From: Candidatus Endolissoclinum faulkneri L5
GTDB lineage: Bacteria > Pseudomonadota > Alphaproteobacteria > Thalassobaculales > Thalassobaculaceae
Direction of reading: 5' to 3'
NCBI RefSeq assembly: GCF_000510265.1
Contig: NZ_CP006745.1
Location: 1,323,654-1,387,653 of the forward strand
DNA length: 64,000 bases
The notes under the pieces are model-generated. The model was given only the letters and a program-made list of their open reading frames with translations. It had not been told where the DNA came from and ran no database searches. A program made the translations under genes and the position numbers. This document shows, one piece after another, positions 49,476 to 61,292 of this stretch. The number at the start of each line of letters is the position of its first letter. Position 1 is the first letter of the stretch.

Positions 49476-52034
49476 ATGAGTAAAATAGTTGTCGTTGAGT
49501 CTCCAGCTAAAGCTAAAACTATCAACAATTATCTGGGTAAAGAATATTATGTGTTAGCGAGTTACGGCCACATTTGCGACCTACCTCCCAAAAAAGGCTC
49601 AGTGAATCCAGAACATGACTTTCAGATGATTTGGCAAACTGATCAGCGTTCTGAAAAACAAATAAAAACGATTGCCGACGCCGTGAAAGGAGCAAAGCAA
49701 CTCATCTTAGCAACTGACCCAGATCGAGAAGGTGAAGCTATAAGCTGGCACATCTGCAATGAATTGGATGCCCGCAAGGTACTTGATGGGGTAAAAGTTC
49801 AACGAGTTGCATTCAATGCAATCACTAAAGAAGCAGTTATGAATGCTATAGCCAATCCACGCAGCTTAAACCAAGATTTAATTAACGCATATCGAGCACG
49901 ACGAGCTTTAGACTATTTAGTTGGATTTACCTTATCACCAGTACTATGGCGCAAACTACCCGGTGCTCGATCAGCTGGACGTGTACAGTCTGTCGCTTTA
50001 CGGCTTGTTTGTGAGCGCAATTCAGAAATCGAGAAATTTGTAGCTAAAGAATATTGGTCACTTAAGGCAACATTTCTTACTAAAGAAAATGATACATTCA
50101 CCGCACTATTAACCAATTTAAATGGCAATATCATACAACGACTTGACATAAAATCAGAAGATGAAGCCAACGCTGCAATGGCTATTGTAGAGAGAGGAAT
50201 ATTCCTTATAGACTCTGTAGAAAAAAAACTTGTCAAGCGTAATCCAACCACGCCTTTTACTACTTCTACTCTACAGCAAGAAGCTTCAAACCAACTTGGA
50301 TTTCGTACCAGGCGTACTATGCAAGTTGCTCAATCTCTTTATGATGGTGTGAATATCGCCGGCGAGACTACTGGTCTTCTTACTTACATAAGAACCGATG
50401 CTATACACATAGCGCCGGAAGCGATAACACAAATTCGTGAAACTATTAGGTTTGAATATGGCGAACGCTATCTACCCAATACACCAATAATTTATAAAAG
50501 TAAAGTGAAAAACGCCCAAGAGGCGCACGAAGCAATCCGACCAACCGACATTACACTTACACCAGATATGCTGCACGCATATCTAAATCACGATCAATGG
50601 AAACTGTATTCGCTAATCTGGAAACGAGCTGTAGCGAGCCAAATGGCCAGCGCAGAACTAAGCCAGACTACAATAGACGTGATAGATAAAGATAAGCTCA
50701 CTATTCTGCGCGCTACTAATTCGGTTTTCACATTTGATGGTTTTCTTAAACTCTATCGAGAAAACTGCGAATCGAATAAGGTAGCAAATCAAATCGATAA
50801 CGAACACAATAAATCCCTACCTACCGTTAGCAACGGCGACATCGTTATTCAACAAAACGTAATCCTGACACAACACTTCACACAACCGCCAGCGCACTAT
50901 TCAGAAGCAAGCCTTGTAAAAAAAATGGAGGATCTTGGAATCGGCAGACCGTCCACCTACGCAAATATCTTGCAAGTACTGCATGATCGTGAATATGTTC
51001 GCTTTGATGGTCGACGCTTTATGCCAGAAGATCGTGGCCGTCTAGTCATAACCTTTCTTTCCAGTTTTTTCAAGCGTTACGTTGAATATGGCTTTACTGC
51101 CGATTTAGAAAATCAGCTTGACAATATATCTGACGGTCAGATGGATTGGCGCCAAGTATTGGGCGAATTCTGGAAAACATTTAAGTGTTTAGTCGATGAT
51201 ATCAATAAACTATCTATTAGTGAAGTGCTTGAAAGGCTGGATGATGCTCTAGCAGATTATTTTTTCCCTGATACTAACAAAAGAAACGAAAATCGCAAAT
51301 GTCGAAACTGCAGTGAGGGAACCCTATCTCTGAGGCTTGGCAAATTTGGTGCATTTATTGGATGTTCTAATTATCCGATATGCAAGTTTACAAAACAAAT
51401 TAGTGAAGGCATTACAAGCAAGTCGATTGAAGAGGAAAAGGAAGCTAATACTCTTCCTCGAGTACTTGGCTGCGACCCGGAAACAGGTAAAAATGTTAGT
51501 ATAAACAACGGTCCATATGGCGTATATGTACAACTAGATCAAGGAGAACAAGAATCAAAAGAAAAACCTAAACGTACTCCCTTACCAAAACAAATCTCAC
51601 TAACCGATATCGATTTGGATACCGCTCTAGGTTTGTTATCACTACCTCGATTAATCTGCGAGCATCCAGAAACTAAAGACATTATTCAAGCGGGAATTAG
51701 TAGATTCGGTCCTTACCTCAAATATGGCATACATTATGTCAAACTGCCAAGCGACCACACAGTACTCACAATTGGTATAAAGCAAGCAATACAGCTAATC
51801 TCTGAAAATATTTCTAAGACAAAAATTAGACGCGTGCTAGGTCATCACCCAGACGACGGTAAGCCAGTAATAATCCAAACCGGCCGGTTTGGATTATATG
51901 CAAAACATGGGTCCTTACGAGCTAGTCTATCAAAAAAAGAAGAGATAGACAAGCTAACTCTAAAAAAAGTGATTGATTTGCTGAATTCTAAAGGAAAAAA
52001 TATTCACAAAAGTAAGTGCAAAAAATACCGGTAA
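49476..52034 (+). CDS. topA: DNA topoisomerase I
   Basis: A type IA topoisomerase that relaxes negative supercoils. The 852-aa sequence starts with the Toprim signature VVVESPAKAKTI, carries ATDPDREGEAISWHI, and the active-site Tyr in GLLTYIRTDA near residue 307. The C-terminus has a four-Cys zinc ribbon (CRNC ... GCSNYPIC) followed by topo C-repeat segments including NNGPYGVYV, GPYLKYG and GRFGLYAKHG. Length and layout match alphaproteobacterial TopA. A perfect 28-nt palindrome lies in the coding sequence at 51870-51897, within a C-repeat. Confidence 0.97.
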   Translation: MSKIVVVESPAKAKTINNYLGKEYYVLASYGHICDLPPKKGSVNPEHDFQMIWQTDQRSEKQIKTIADAVKGAKQLILATDPDREGEAISWHICNELDARKVLDGVKVQRVAFNAITKEAVMNAIANPRSLNQDLINAYRARRALDYLVGFTLSPVLWRKLPGARSAGRVQSVALRLVCERNSEIEKFVAKEYWSLKATFLTKENDTFTALLTNLNGNIIQRLDIKSEDEANAAMAIVERGIFLIDSVEKKLVKRNPTTPFTTSTLQQEASNQLGFRTRRTMQVAQSLYDGVNIAGETTGLLTYIRTDAIHIAPEAITQIRETIRFEYGERYLPNTPIIYKSKVKNAQEAHEAIRPTDITLTPDMLHAYLNHDQWKLYSLIWKRAVASQMASAELSQTTIDVIDKDKLTILRATNSVFTFDGFLKLYRENCESNKVANQIDNEHNKSLPTVSNGDIVIQQNVILTQHFTQPPAHYSEASLVKKMEDLGIGRPSTYANILQVLHDREYVRFDGRRFMPEDRGRLVITFLSSFFKRYVEYGFTADLENQLDNISDGQMDWRQVLGEFWKTFKCLVDDINKLSISEVLERLDDALADYFFPDTNKRNENRKCRNCSEGTLSLRLGKFGAFIGCSNYPICKFTKQISEGITSKSIEEEKEANTLPRVLGCDPETGKNVSINNGPYGVYVQLDQGEQESKEKPKRTPLPKQISLTDIDLDTALGLLSLPRLICEHPETKDIIQAGISRFGPYLKYGIHYVKLPSDHTVLTIGIKQAIQLISENISKTKIRRVLGHHPDDGKPVIIQTGRFGLYAKHGSLRASLSKKEEIDKLTLKKVIDLLNSKGKNIHKSKCKKYR
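51870..51897. repeat. Perfect 28-nt palindrome inside topA
   Basis: ATAATCCAAACCGG (51870-51883) and 51884-51897 are exact reverse complements with no loop. It encodes IIQTGRFGLY. GRFG.Y is a conserved topo C-repeat element (right arm), while the IIQ part (left arm) differs from the more usual TLKKGRYGPY as I recall it. Confidence 0.96.
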
Positions 52035-52721
52035 AGATTAGTAATCATAATCTAAATACGAGGAAAAATAAGAATAAGAATATTTCTTAAAAAAATGAAA
52101 AAAACACTTAAAACAAGCGGATGACCAAAAATACTCTAATCAGAGTCGAAAGCCAACAGCTTATTTTTAACGCCTCATCAGAACAAAGCACCAACTGGTA
52201 TAAGTTTGTTAACTTAAACTTAAAATTTGCTAATAATATAGTAAAAATATATAGTAAAAATGTAGCAAATAACGATAGTGTTATTAGTTGTCCGGTTTAA
52301 AATACGAGAAACAAAGCTTTCGATAACACGCGGACAATACATTCTTTACAATTCTACCTGTTCGCACTATAATCTCAGAAAAATCATCATTAATAATCTA
52401 ACAATTATTTTTCCATAAATTATAGATTAAATATAGTAAATTATAGATTAAATATAGATTAAATACACATAATTAAATTATTAGATTAAATACACATAAT
52501 AATTAAATACACATAATATATACAAGCAATCATAAGGATTAATTCGTACGTATACGAATATCATATCGTCAGCAAGATTAATGTTTTTAATTACCTCCCC
52601 CATTAAGGTTTAAATTATATTTTAGAGTCAGCTACAAGATCTGTAGTAATTTGATATTTTCTAGTATATTAACTGTTATTTTATAATCGTATCGTTATAG
52701 ATTATAATCTTGTCGTAATTT

Positions 52722-52774
52722 ATATAATTCAGTATAATAATATAATTCAGTATAATAATATAATTCAGTATAAT
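52722..52774. repeat. Three tandem copies of an 18-nt unit
   Basis: ATATAATTCAGTATAATA occurs at 52722-52739 and 52740-52757, and as a slightly truncated third copy at 52758-52774. It resembles a slippage product and contains TATAAT-like strings by chance of composition. Confidence 0.9.
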
Positions 52775-53149
52775 CAATTTTATAATTAATCACTCAAACA
52801 CTAACTAGCCCTACGTATAAAAATAAATTAACAAGTCAAACTAAAAAGTTTTTTCGAATATTTAACAGGAGTTAAGATTTTTCTACAAAGTACTTATTGA
52901 AGACTACTCGTTTATAATATCTCCTTGGAGATTAAAATATTGCTATCTTTGGCAATAGGGTAGTAGTTTGTTTTTTATTTCTTGCTGCGAAAATATAAAA
53001 TATTGATCTGAGAAAGATACCATAACTATGCTCTTGACGATTATGATTTAATAATTGATTTAATAATATTTTAAAAAATTATTTATCCAAATTGAGCTTG
53101 CTTCCTTTTTTTCTAGACTTTTGGAACACGCTTTGTAGATTTAAACGCA

Positions 53150-53272
53150 ATAATTAAGATTTTATATTCACACGATAATTAGGATCATTACACAATGATT
53201 AGAATTTTATAGTTTACACAATAATTAAGATTTTATTATAGTTTACACAATAATTAAGATTTTATAGTTTAC
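53150..53272. repeat. Degenerate tandem repeats in the mdh promoter region
   Basis: A unit of roughly 26-30 nt (TATAGTTTACACAATAATTA + AGATTTTAT) is present in two near-exact copies (about 53209-53265), flanked by diverged or partial copies on both sides. It ends about 48 nt before the mdh ATG, so copy number could alter the promoter of the mdh-suc operon. Confidence 0.8.
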
Positions 53273-53301
53273 TTTAAAATTCTATGGACGCTTAATCTTA
53301 A

Positions 53302-54276
<975 letters not shown>

Positions 54277-54316
54277 CGGATAAGATCAGTTAGCACCTGG
54301 CGGAAATGAGTGAACA

Positions 54317-55486
54317 ATGAATATTCATGAATATCAGGCTAAAGCTCTTTTTGTAAAACATGGAATACCAGTACCAAAAGGTGGAGTGGCGTTCAGCCCA
54401 GAGGAAGCTGTTAGGGTAGCTAAAGATTTGAGAGCTCAGACTTACGTAGTCAAAGCCCAGATCCATGCCGGAGGTCGAGGTAAGGGTGGGGGAATTAGAG
54501 TAGCTAAGTCAATCGATGAAGTTCGATACCAAGCTGAGCAAATTATCAATATGAACCTAATCACAAACCAAACTAGTCCAGAAGGGCGAATGGTAAAGTG
54601 CATATACATCGAAGAATCCTCTAATATTGCGCGTGAACTTTACATGTCACTTTTAGTTGATCGCGGAACTTCCCGAATTGCCGTGATCGCTTCCAATGAA
54701 GGTGGTGTGGATATTGAAGAGCTTGCCAGAAAAACGCCAGAAAAAATTCTCACTGTACCAATAGATCCAGCAATTGGTATGGCCGCACATTACGCGCGGC
54801 GTATTGCATTTGCGCTTAAACTTCGGGGTAAGCAAATAAATGCTATGGTGGAATTTCTAACGAAATTGTATGACTTTTGTACTAGTTGCGATGCATTGTT
54901 GGTAGAAATTAATCCGCTAATCGAGAGCGTTGCTGGTGATATAGTAGCCCTTGATGCAAAGATTAACTTTGATGATAGCGCTCTCTACCGCCATCATGAG
55001 ATAGCTGCTATGCGGGATGAGGACGAAGAAGATCCGATAGAAGTAAAAGCAAATAAATGTGGGCTAAACTATGTAAAATTAAACGGTTCAATTGGTTGTA
55101 TGGTCAACGGTGCCGGTCTAGCTATGGCTACTATGGATATAATAAAGTTATACGGTTGCGAACCAGCTAACTTCCTTGATGTTGGCGGTGGTGCAACAAA
55201 AGAGCAGATTGCAGCAGCTTTCGAGCTTATCTTATCAGATAAAAATGTGAAAGGTATTATGGTCAATATTTTTGGTGGTATCATGCGTTGCGATTTAATC
55301 GCCGAAGGCATTGTCGCAGCGGCAAAAAAGATCGATCTGCATATGCCTCTAGTAATACGCCTTGATGGTACTAACGTTGCAAATGGCAAGCAAATCCTGG
55401 CATATAGCGGTATGAAAATTATTGCCGCTGATACTCTGGAAGATGCTGCTAGGAAGATAGTTAACGCTGTGGGAGAGTTAGCGTAA
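54317..55486 (+). CDS. sucC: Succinyl-CoA synthetase beta subunit
   Basis: The nucleotide-binding subunit of the enzyme that converts succinyl-CoA to succinate with formation of ATP or GTP. The 389-aa sequence opens [12 protein letters not shown], has the ATP-grasp elements [16 protein letters not shown] and EINPL, the signature [12 protein letters not shown], and [10 protein letters not shown]. Its stop overlaps the sucD ATG, so the two chains are made in step. Confidence 0.98.
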   Translation: MNIHEYQAKALFVKHGIPVPKGGVAFSPEEAVRVAKDLRAQTYVVKAQIHAGGRGKGGGIRVAKSIDEVRYQAEQIINMNLITNQTSPEGRMVKCIYIEESSNIARELYMSLLVDRGTSRIAVIASNEGGVDIEELARKTPEKILTVPIDPAIGMAAHYARRIAFALKLRGKQINAMVEFLTKLYDFCTSCDALLVEINPLIESVAGDIVALDAKINFDDSALYRHHEIAAMRDEDEEDPIEVKANKCGLNYVKLNGSIGCMVNGAGLAMATMDIIKLYGCEPANFLDVGGGATKEQIAAAFELILSDKNVKGIMVNIFGGIMRCDLIAEGIVAAAKKIDLHMPLVIRLDGTNVANGKQILAYSGMKIIAADTLEDAARKIVNAVGELA

Positions 55487-56364
55487 TGGCCGTGCTGATT
55501 GACGAAAACACTAGAGTGATTTGTCAAGGATTCACTGGTAGTCAGGGAACCTTTCATAGTCAGCAGGCGATTAAGTACGGGACTAATATTGTTGGCGGTG
55601 TCACCCCCGGTAAGGGGGGAGATATTCATCTTGATCTGCCAGTATTCGATACTGTAGAAGAAGCAGTTTATAAAACCCAAGCAAATGCCAGCGTGATATA
55701 CGTCCCATCGCATTCTGCCGCTGACTCAATTCTAGAGGCTATTGATGCTAAAATACCGCTCGTCATCTGCATTACTGAGGGCATTCCAGTAATGCAGATG
55801 ATTATGGTTAAACGCGCCTTAATTGGCTCGAATACTCGACTAATAGGTCCGAACTGCCCGGGCGTAATAACACCAAACGCTTGCAAAATTGGCATAATGC
55901 CAGGACATATACATAAAAAGGGTAAAATTGGAATCGTATCTAGATCGGGTACACTGACATACGAAGCGGTTGCACAAACTACAGCTATAGGTCTTGGTCA
56001 ATCGACTTGCATCGGTATCGGTGGAGACGCCATTATTGGCTCTAGTTTCGTCGATATACTAGAGCTGTTTTTAGCTGATGAAGAAACTAGTGGAATTATT
56101 ATGATCGGCGAAATTGGCGGATGCGAGGAGGAAGAGGCGGCTGAATTCTTGAAGTCAAACTACAATAACAAACCAATTACCGGTTTTGTTGCAGGTATAA
56201 CGGCACGTCCTGGAAGACGCATGGGACACGCCGGTGCGATCATTTCAGCCGGCAAAGGAGGTGCAGACGATAAAATTGAAGCTATGAAGTCTGCTGGCGT
56301 TAATGTATCAAACAGCCCAGCTAAAATAGGTAAAACCATGATTGCTGCGATGAGTGGTGGCTAA
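55486..56364 (+). CDS. sucD: Succinyl-CoA synthetase alpha subunit
   Basis: Carries the CoA site and the phosphohistidine. The 292-aa sequence has [60 protein letters not shown], and the phosphorylated His in [11 protein letters not shown]. The start overlaps the end of sucC. A perfect 15-bp inverted repeat (55763-55777 / 55787-55801) lies around the CITEGIP codons. The residues after GIPV (MQM) differ from the usual LDM and are encoded by the right arm. Confidence 0.97.
   Translation: MAVLIDENTRVICQGFTGSQGTFHSQQAIKYGTNIVGGVTPGKGGDIHLDLPVFDTVEEAVYKTQANASVIYVPSHSAADSILEAIDAKIPLVICITEGIPVMQMIMVKRALIGSNTRLIGPNCPGVITPNACKIGIMPGHIHKKGKIGIVSRSGTLTYEAVAQTTAIGLGQSTCIGIGGDAIIGSSFVDILELFLADEETSGIIMIGEIGGCEEEEAAEFLKSNYNNKPITGFVAGITARPGRRMGHAGAIISAGKGGADDKIEAMKSAGVNVSNSPAKIGKTMIAAMSGG
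55763..55801. repeat. 15-bp perfect inverted repeat inside sucD
   Basis: TCATCTGCATTACTG (55763-55777) is the exact reverse complement of 55787-55801, with a 9-nt loop. The left arm encodes the conserved VICIT. The right arm encodes PVMQM, where the family normally has PVLDM. Confidence 0.97.
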
Positions 56365-56583
56365 TTAATGAAGTTAGACCTAGACTTCCAATAACACTGC
56401 TTCTTTAGCTATTACCGTTGATTAGTCAAAGTCAGTTTTCGGACCAGAGTTACATAAAACGAATAATTATCAATTCATTCGATATAACAACAGGATATTG
56501 CTAGGTATTCTTGCCGGTGGAGCTGTCAGGTTATGGAATTAAATAATAATGCTACACAGCAAGCAGATAGGTGGTGAGGGCAA

Positions 56584-59466
56584 ATGTCTATAGAATATCA
56601 TGACTGCACATTTTTGAACGGTGTTAATGCTTCGTTTATATCAGAACTTTTTGCAAAGTATCTTGAAAATCATAATGCAGTAGATTCTAGTTGGCATCAG
56701 TATTTTGATCTACTTAACGATGATATAAAAGTGGCTAATATGGATTTGCGTGGTCCAAGTTTTGCAACGCGAACAACGAAGATTATTACTGCAGTTGATT
56801 CTAGTGCACCAGAAAAAGCCCTCGAAAAAGCAACTGTTGTTAATCCTCAGTGGACCGATAGCGCACTTGCTTGCTCGCGAGATTCATTACGTGCAAGTAT
56901 GATTATCCAAGCCTATAGAGTTAACGGCCACCTGAAAGCCAATCTTGATCCACTAGGTTTGAAAAACTCATCTTTACATCCAGAACTTAATCCTGAGACT
57001 TACGGATTCACAAAAAACGACTGGAATCGACCAATCTTTATTAACAATATGCTCGGCTTAGAAAGAACAACTTTAAGCGAGATAATGAACGTTCTAGAGA
57101 GCATTTATTGCCGTTCTATTGGTGTTGAATTTATGCATATTCAAGATCTAGCGCAAAAAACCTGGATTTTAGAGCGAATTGAGCAGCAAGGCTGCAAAAT
57201 AAATTTAACACCAATAGAAAAAAAAATTATTCTGCAGCGTATCACCGCTGCTGAGAGCTTCGAAAAATTTCTCGCTATAAAGTGCGTTGGAGTTAAACGT
57301 TTTGGTCTTGATGGTGGCGAGACCTTAATCCCAGCACTTGAACAAATTTTGATAAGAAGCAGCGAGCTTGGCCTAGAAGAAGCGGTACTGGGTATGCCAC
57401 ATCGCGGACGTTTAAGTGTACTTTGCAACTTCATGAACAAGCCATTTCGCGCTATTGTTGCAGAGTTCTTAGGTAAATTAGAATATACTGATCAAATCGG
57501 TGATGTTAAATATCACATGGGTTTCTCTTCTAACCGTGAGTTTAATGGGATCAATGTACACTTAACTTTAAACTCCAATCCTTCTCACCTCGAAAGTGTT
57601 AACTCAGTAGTGCTTGGTCGTGTTCGAGCAAAGCAAGAGCAAAAAAAAGATAAACTTCGCCAAAAGGTAATGGGCATATTAATGCACGGTGATGCAGCAT
57701 TCGTTGGTCAAGGAGTAGCAGCAGAAACATTGGAATTATCTGGATTACATGGTTATAGAACTGGTGGCACGATCCATATAATCATAAACAACCAAATTGG
57801 ATTTACTACCGACCCACAACATGCTCGTTCGTCCGTTTATCCTACAGATATGGGTAAGATGGTGCTAGCCCCTATCTTTCATGTGAATGCTGACGATCCA
57901 GAAGCTACGGTTCATGTTGCTAGAATAGCAGCAGAATTTCGCCATAAATTTAACGCAGACGTTATCATTAATATCATTTGTTATCGACGCTTTGGGCACA
58001 ATGAAACTGACGAACCGCGATTTACTCAACCACTAATGTACGAAAAGATTTGTCACCATCAAACTACTCGTGAAATTTATGTTAAACAATTGATCGATGA
58101 AGGAACTTTGGATAAGCAAGAAGTAGATAAAATTCTTGATGAAGAAAAATCTCATCTTATGCAAGAGTTTGAATATGGCTTAACTTATAAGCCAGGAAAA
58201 GCAGATTGGCTGGAAGGTGCGTGGTCTAATTTAAAAAGCACTTCCGGTGAGGGTGCACGAGGGAATACAGGAGTTGACATCAAAGAGCTCCAGCGTATTG
58301 GAGCCAAGTTATGTGATGTACCTAAAGGATTTAATCTGCATAGTAAGCTTAATCGCTTCATTGCCTCTCGCAAAAAAGCAATCGCTAGTGGTGAAGGGAT
58401 AGACTGGGCTACGAGTGAAGCACTTAGCTTTGCTACTTTACTGACAGACGGATTCATGGTTCGTCTGTCTGGCCAGGATAGTCAACGCGGTACATTTTCC
58501 CAGCGTCATTCGGTATACATAGACCAAAAAACTGAGAAAAGCTATATACCATTAAACAACATTCAGGAAAAGCAAGCTAATTATGAAGTTATAAATAGTC
58601 CTTTGTCAGAAGCGGGCGTGCTTTGTTTCGAATATGGTTATAGTCAAGCAGAACCCAATACGCTTATCTGTTGGGAAGCTCAATTTGGTGATTTTGCTAA
58701 TGTAGCACAAGTCGTCATGGACCAATTTATCACCTCTGGTGAAAAAAAGTGGTTACGAATGTCCGGACTAGTATTACTTTTACCCCACGGTTATGAAGGT
58801 CAGGGACCAGAGCATTCATCAGCGCGTATAGAGCGCTTCTTACAGCTTTGCGGTGAAGACAATATGCAAGTGGTAAATTGTACTACGCCTGCAAATTATT
58901 TCCACGTATTACGCAGACAAATGCACCGTGATTTTCGTAAACCGTTGATCATTTTTACACCAAAATCAATACTACGACACAAAATGGCAGTGTCAAAGCT
59001 AGAAGAAATTAGTGGTTCTACTACTTTTCATAGAGTACTATTTGATGATAGATTAATGTGCGAAGATAAGGAAGTGAAACGAGTCATAATATGTTCCGGT
59101 AAGGTGTATTATGATCTTTACGAAGAAAGTATAAAACGCAATATCAACAATATTGTATTTCTAAGATTAGAGCAAATGTACCCATTTCCTCGTGAAGTGA
59201 TTTTACACAAACTTTCTCGCTTTCCGCAAGCTGAAATTATATGGTGCCAGGAAGAACCTGCAAATATGGGTCCATGGACCTTCGTTGATCGTCGTATAGA
59301 AGATGTGTTAATTGAGATAGATGGCATGTGTAAGCGTCCACAATATATTGGTCGTCCCATATCAGCTGCACCTGCCACTGGCAGTGCTGTTCGGCATACA
59401 AATGAACAAGCTGCTCTGGTTAACAAAGCGTTAACTCTTAATTTAAAGAAATTTAATAACGTATAA
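56584..59466 (+). CDS. sucA: 2-oxoglutarate dehydrogenase E1 component
   Basis: The thiamine-diphosphate-dependent decarboxylase of the 2-oxoglutarate dehydrogenase complex. The 960-aa protein has SFISELFAKYLENHNAVDSSW near the start (E2-binding region), MPHRGRLSVLCN, the ThDP/Mg site HGDAAFVGQGVAAETL ... NNQIGFTTDP, CYRRFGHNETDEP, and the C-terminal WCQEEPANMGPW. The length is normal for alphaproteobacteria. A purine-rich GGTGAGGGCAA lies before the ATG. It sits 219 nt after sucD. Confidence 0.98.
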   Translation: MSIEYHDCTFLNGVNASFISELFAKYLENHNAVDSSWHQYFDLLNDDIKVANMDLRGPSFATRTTKIITAVDSSAPEKALEKATVVNPQWTDSALACSRDSLRASMIIQAYRVNGHLKANLDPLGLKNSSLHPELNPETYGFTKNDWNRPIFINNMLGLERTTLSEIMNVLESIYCRSIGVEFMHIQDLAQKTWILERIEQQGCKINLTPIEKKIILQRITAAESFEKFLAIKCVGVKRFGLDGGETLIPALEQILIRSSELGLEEAVLGMPHRGRLSVLCNFMNKPFRAIVAEFLGKLEYTDQIGDVKYHMGFSSNREFNGINVHLTLNSNPSHLESVNSVVLGRVRAKQEQKKDKLRQKVMGILMHGDAAFVGQGVAAETLELSGLHGYRTGGTIHIIINNQIGFTTDPQHARSSVYPTDMGKMVLAPIFHVNADDPEATVHVARIAAEFRHKFNADVIINIICYRRFGHNETDEPRFTQPLMYEKICHHQTTREIYVKQLIDEGTLDKQEVDKILDEEKSHLMQEFEYGLTYKPGKADWLEGAWSNLKSTSGEGARGNTGVDIKELQRIGAKLCDVPKGFNLHSKLNRFIASRKKAIASGEGIDWATSEALSFATLLTDGFMVRLSGQDSQRGTFSQRHSVYIDQKTEKSYIPLNNIQEKQANYEVINSPLSEAGVLCFEYGYSQAEPNTLICWEAQFGDFANVAQVVMDQFITSGEKKWLRMSGLVLLLPHGYEGQGPEHSSARIERFLQLCGEDNMQVVNCTTPANYFHVLRRQMHRDFRKPLIIFTPKSILRHKMAVSKLEEISGSTTFHRVLFDDRLMCEDKEVKRVIICSGKVYYDLYEESIKRNINNIVFLRLEQMYPFPREVILHKLSRFPQAEIIWCQEEPANMGPWTFVDRRIEDVLIEIDGMCKRPQYIGRPISAAPATGSAVRHTNEQAALVNKALTLNLKKFNNV

Positions 59467-59593
59467 ATCATCTATAATGAAATGATGATATGAAAGCTTT
59501 TTAGAATCGCTAAATTGGGTTAGTATAAATTATTAATTGTCTATGTAGATTTATTGATTAATAATAAAATAATAAAGAGGACTAAACATAGCC

Positions 59594-60826
59594 ATGGCGA
59601 CAGAGATTAAGGTTCCAGCACTCGGTGATTATGTCTCTGAAGCGACAGTTGCGAAATGGATTAAGTCGCCCGGAGATGCCGTAAACGCCGATGAGCCTTT
59701 ATTGGAGCTTGAAACGGATAAAGTGACCATAGAGGTCAATGCGCCAGTAAGCGGAATCCTAACAAACATCAATGCTAGCGGTGGGGAGAGTGTTAAGGTT
59801 GATGCAGTGCTTGGCATTATTGAACAAACTATATCCAATACTATGCGAAAAGAGGAATTAAGAAAAATAGTTATACAACAAAAAATTAATACACCGGTAC
59901 CGCCTTCATCTCCCGGTAATAATATTTTTGAATTAAAAACTATGTCTCCTGCTGTTCGTAAGTTAGTCGAAGAAAACGATCTAGATCCAACAAAAATTAC
60001 TCCTACTGGGAAAGATGGCCGGTTAATCCGAAAAGATGTGCTACAAGCGGTTGCTGCAGGTACAGCGAAGCGTCTATTTAGCAATGATGTATCCATGCCA
60101 GAGAATATGCAAGATTGTCCAGAAAATCCACGCGAAGAACGCGTGAAAATGACAAGACTACGTCAGGCTATAGCCAATCGTTTAAAGGAAGCTCAAAGCA
60201 CTACAGCCACATTAACTACATTCAACGAAGTTGATATGATAGCGGTAATGAATTTGCGTAAACAGCACAAAGATAGTTTTGAAAAGAAGTATGGCGTAAA
60301 GCTTGGCTTTATGAGCTTTTTCGTTAAAGCTTGTGTTCATGCCTTACGCCAACTTCCAGTTCTGAATGCTGAAATATATCGTGATGAAATTATTTATAAA
60401 AACTTTTTTGATATAGGAGTTGCTGTTGGCACGTCTACAGGTCTGGTAGTACCAATCTTGCGTAATGCTGATCAGCTTTCCTTTGCTAATATTGAAAAGA
60501 CGATATATGAACTTAGCGTAAGGGCACGCGATGGTAAGCTTTCTCTTACTGAAATGCAAGGCGGAACTTTTACTATATCTAACGGTGGCATATATGGCTC
60601 TATGATGTCTACCCCGATTCTTAATCCACCTCAATCTGGCATTCTTGGTATGCATAAAATTCAACCTAGGCCAATGGTGGTTGGCGATTCTATTGAAATT
60701 CGCCAGATGATGTATCTAGCGCTAAGTTATGATCACAGGATTGTTGATGGCCGTGAAGCTGTCACTTTTTTAGTTAAAGTAAAGGATGCTATTGAAGATC
60801 CCAACCAACTGTTACTAGAATTATGA
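59594..60826 (+). CDS. sucB: Dihydrolipoyl succinyltransferase (E2 of 2-oxoglutarate dehydrogenase)
   Basis: The core acyltransferase of the complex. The 410-aa layout is: lipoyl domain at 1-78 with the lipoylated Lys in [11 protein letters not shown]; a shortened linker; the peripheral subunit-binding domain at about 115-152 ([27 protein letters not shown]); and the catalytic domain to the end with [16 protein letters not shown] (His/Asp). The single lipoyl domain is typical. Ribosome site AGAGG is 12 nt before the ATG. Confidence 0.97.
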   Translation: MATEIKVPALGDYVSEATVAKWIKSPGDAVNADEPLLELETDKVTIEVNAPVSGILTNINASGGESVKVDAVLGIIEQTISNTMRKEELRKIVIQQKINTPVPPSSPGNNIFELKTMSPAVRKLVEENDLDPTKITPTGKDGRLIRKDVLQAVAAGTAKRLFSNDVSMPENMQDCPENPREERVKMTRLRQAIANRLKEAQSTTATLTTFNEVDMIAVMNLRKQHKDSFEKKYGVKLGFMSFFVKACVHALRQLPVLNAEIYRDEIIYKNFFDIGVAVGTSTGLVVPILRNADQLSFANIEKTIYELSVRARDGKLSLTEMQGGTFTISNGGIYGSMMSTPILNPPQSGILGMHKIQPRPMVVGDSIEIRQMMYLALSYDHRIVDGREAVTFLVKVKDAIEDPNQLLLEL

Positions 60827-61292
60827 ATTATTAAGCATTTTCAACAACATTTAGCTGTTTTATTATAGTTATTGGTATTGTGATGTCATTTGGCTAAAAA
60901 TATTATTTTTTTAAACTTGATAAGGTTAAGAAAACTTCTTTAATTTATTTCCTCGCTTTGCCTTAAATTAAAAACCTTTTTTAACTAATCTTGAAGATGG
61001 TCGAGTCACATTCTATAATGTTTTAAAATACATTTAGCTAAAAACCACGTTTGTGATTTAAGAATTATTAGCGCATAGTTTTTAGAAAAATTTAATTTAT
61101 TGATGATGCTACACTATCTATTATTATTAGTCCAATAAAACAATAAAAATATTACAAATAGCTAATTTAATAGCTTTCGTTGGGTAATTGCGTTAAATCT
61201 TCTATTTTTATTACTAATACTTTTTAGTCTATTCTTAATTTACCATAATCTGTTTCATCTTTCTAAATAGATGACCCAAATTAGGAGTAATC
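60827..61292. other. Spacer between sucB and lpd
   Basis: 466 nt with no gene and no clear terminator. lpd may be reached by read-through or have its own promoter. Confidence 0.55.
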
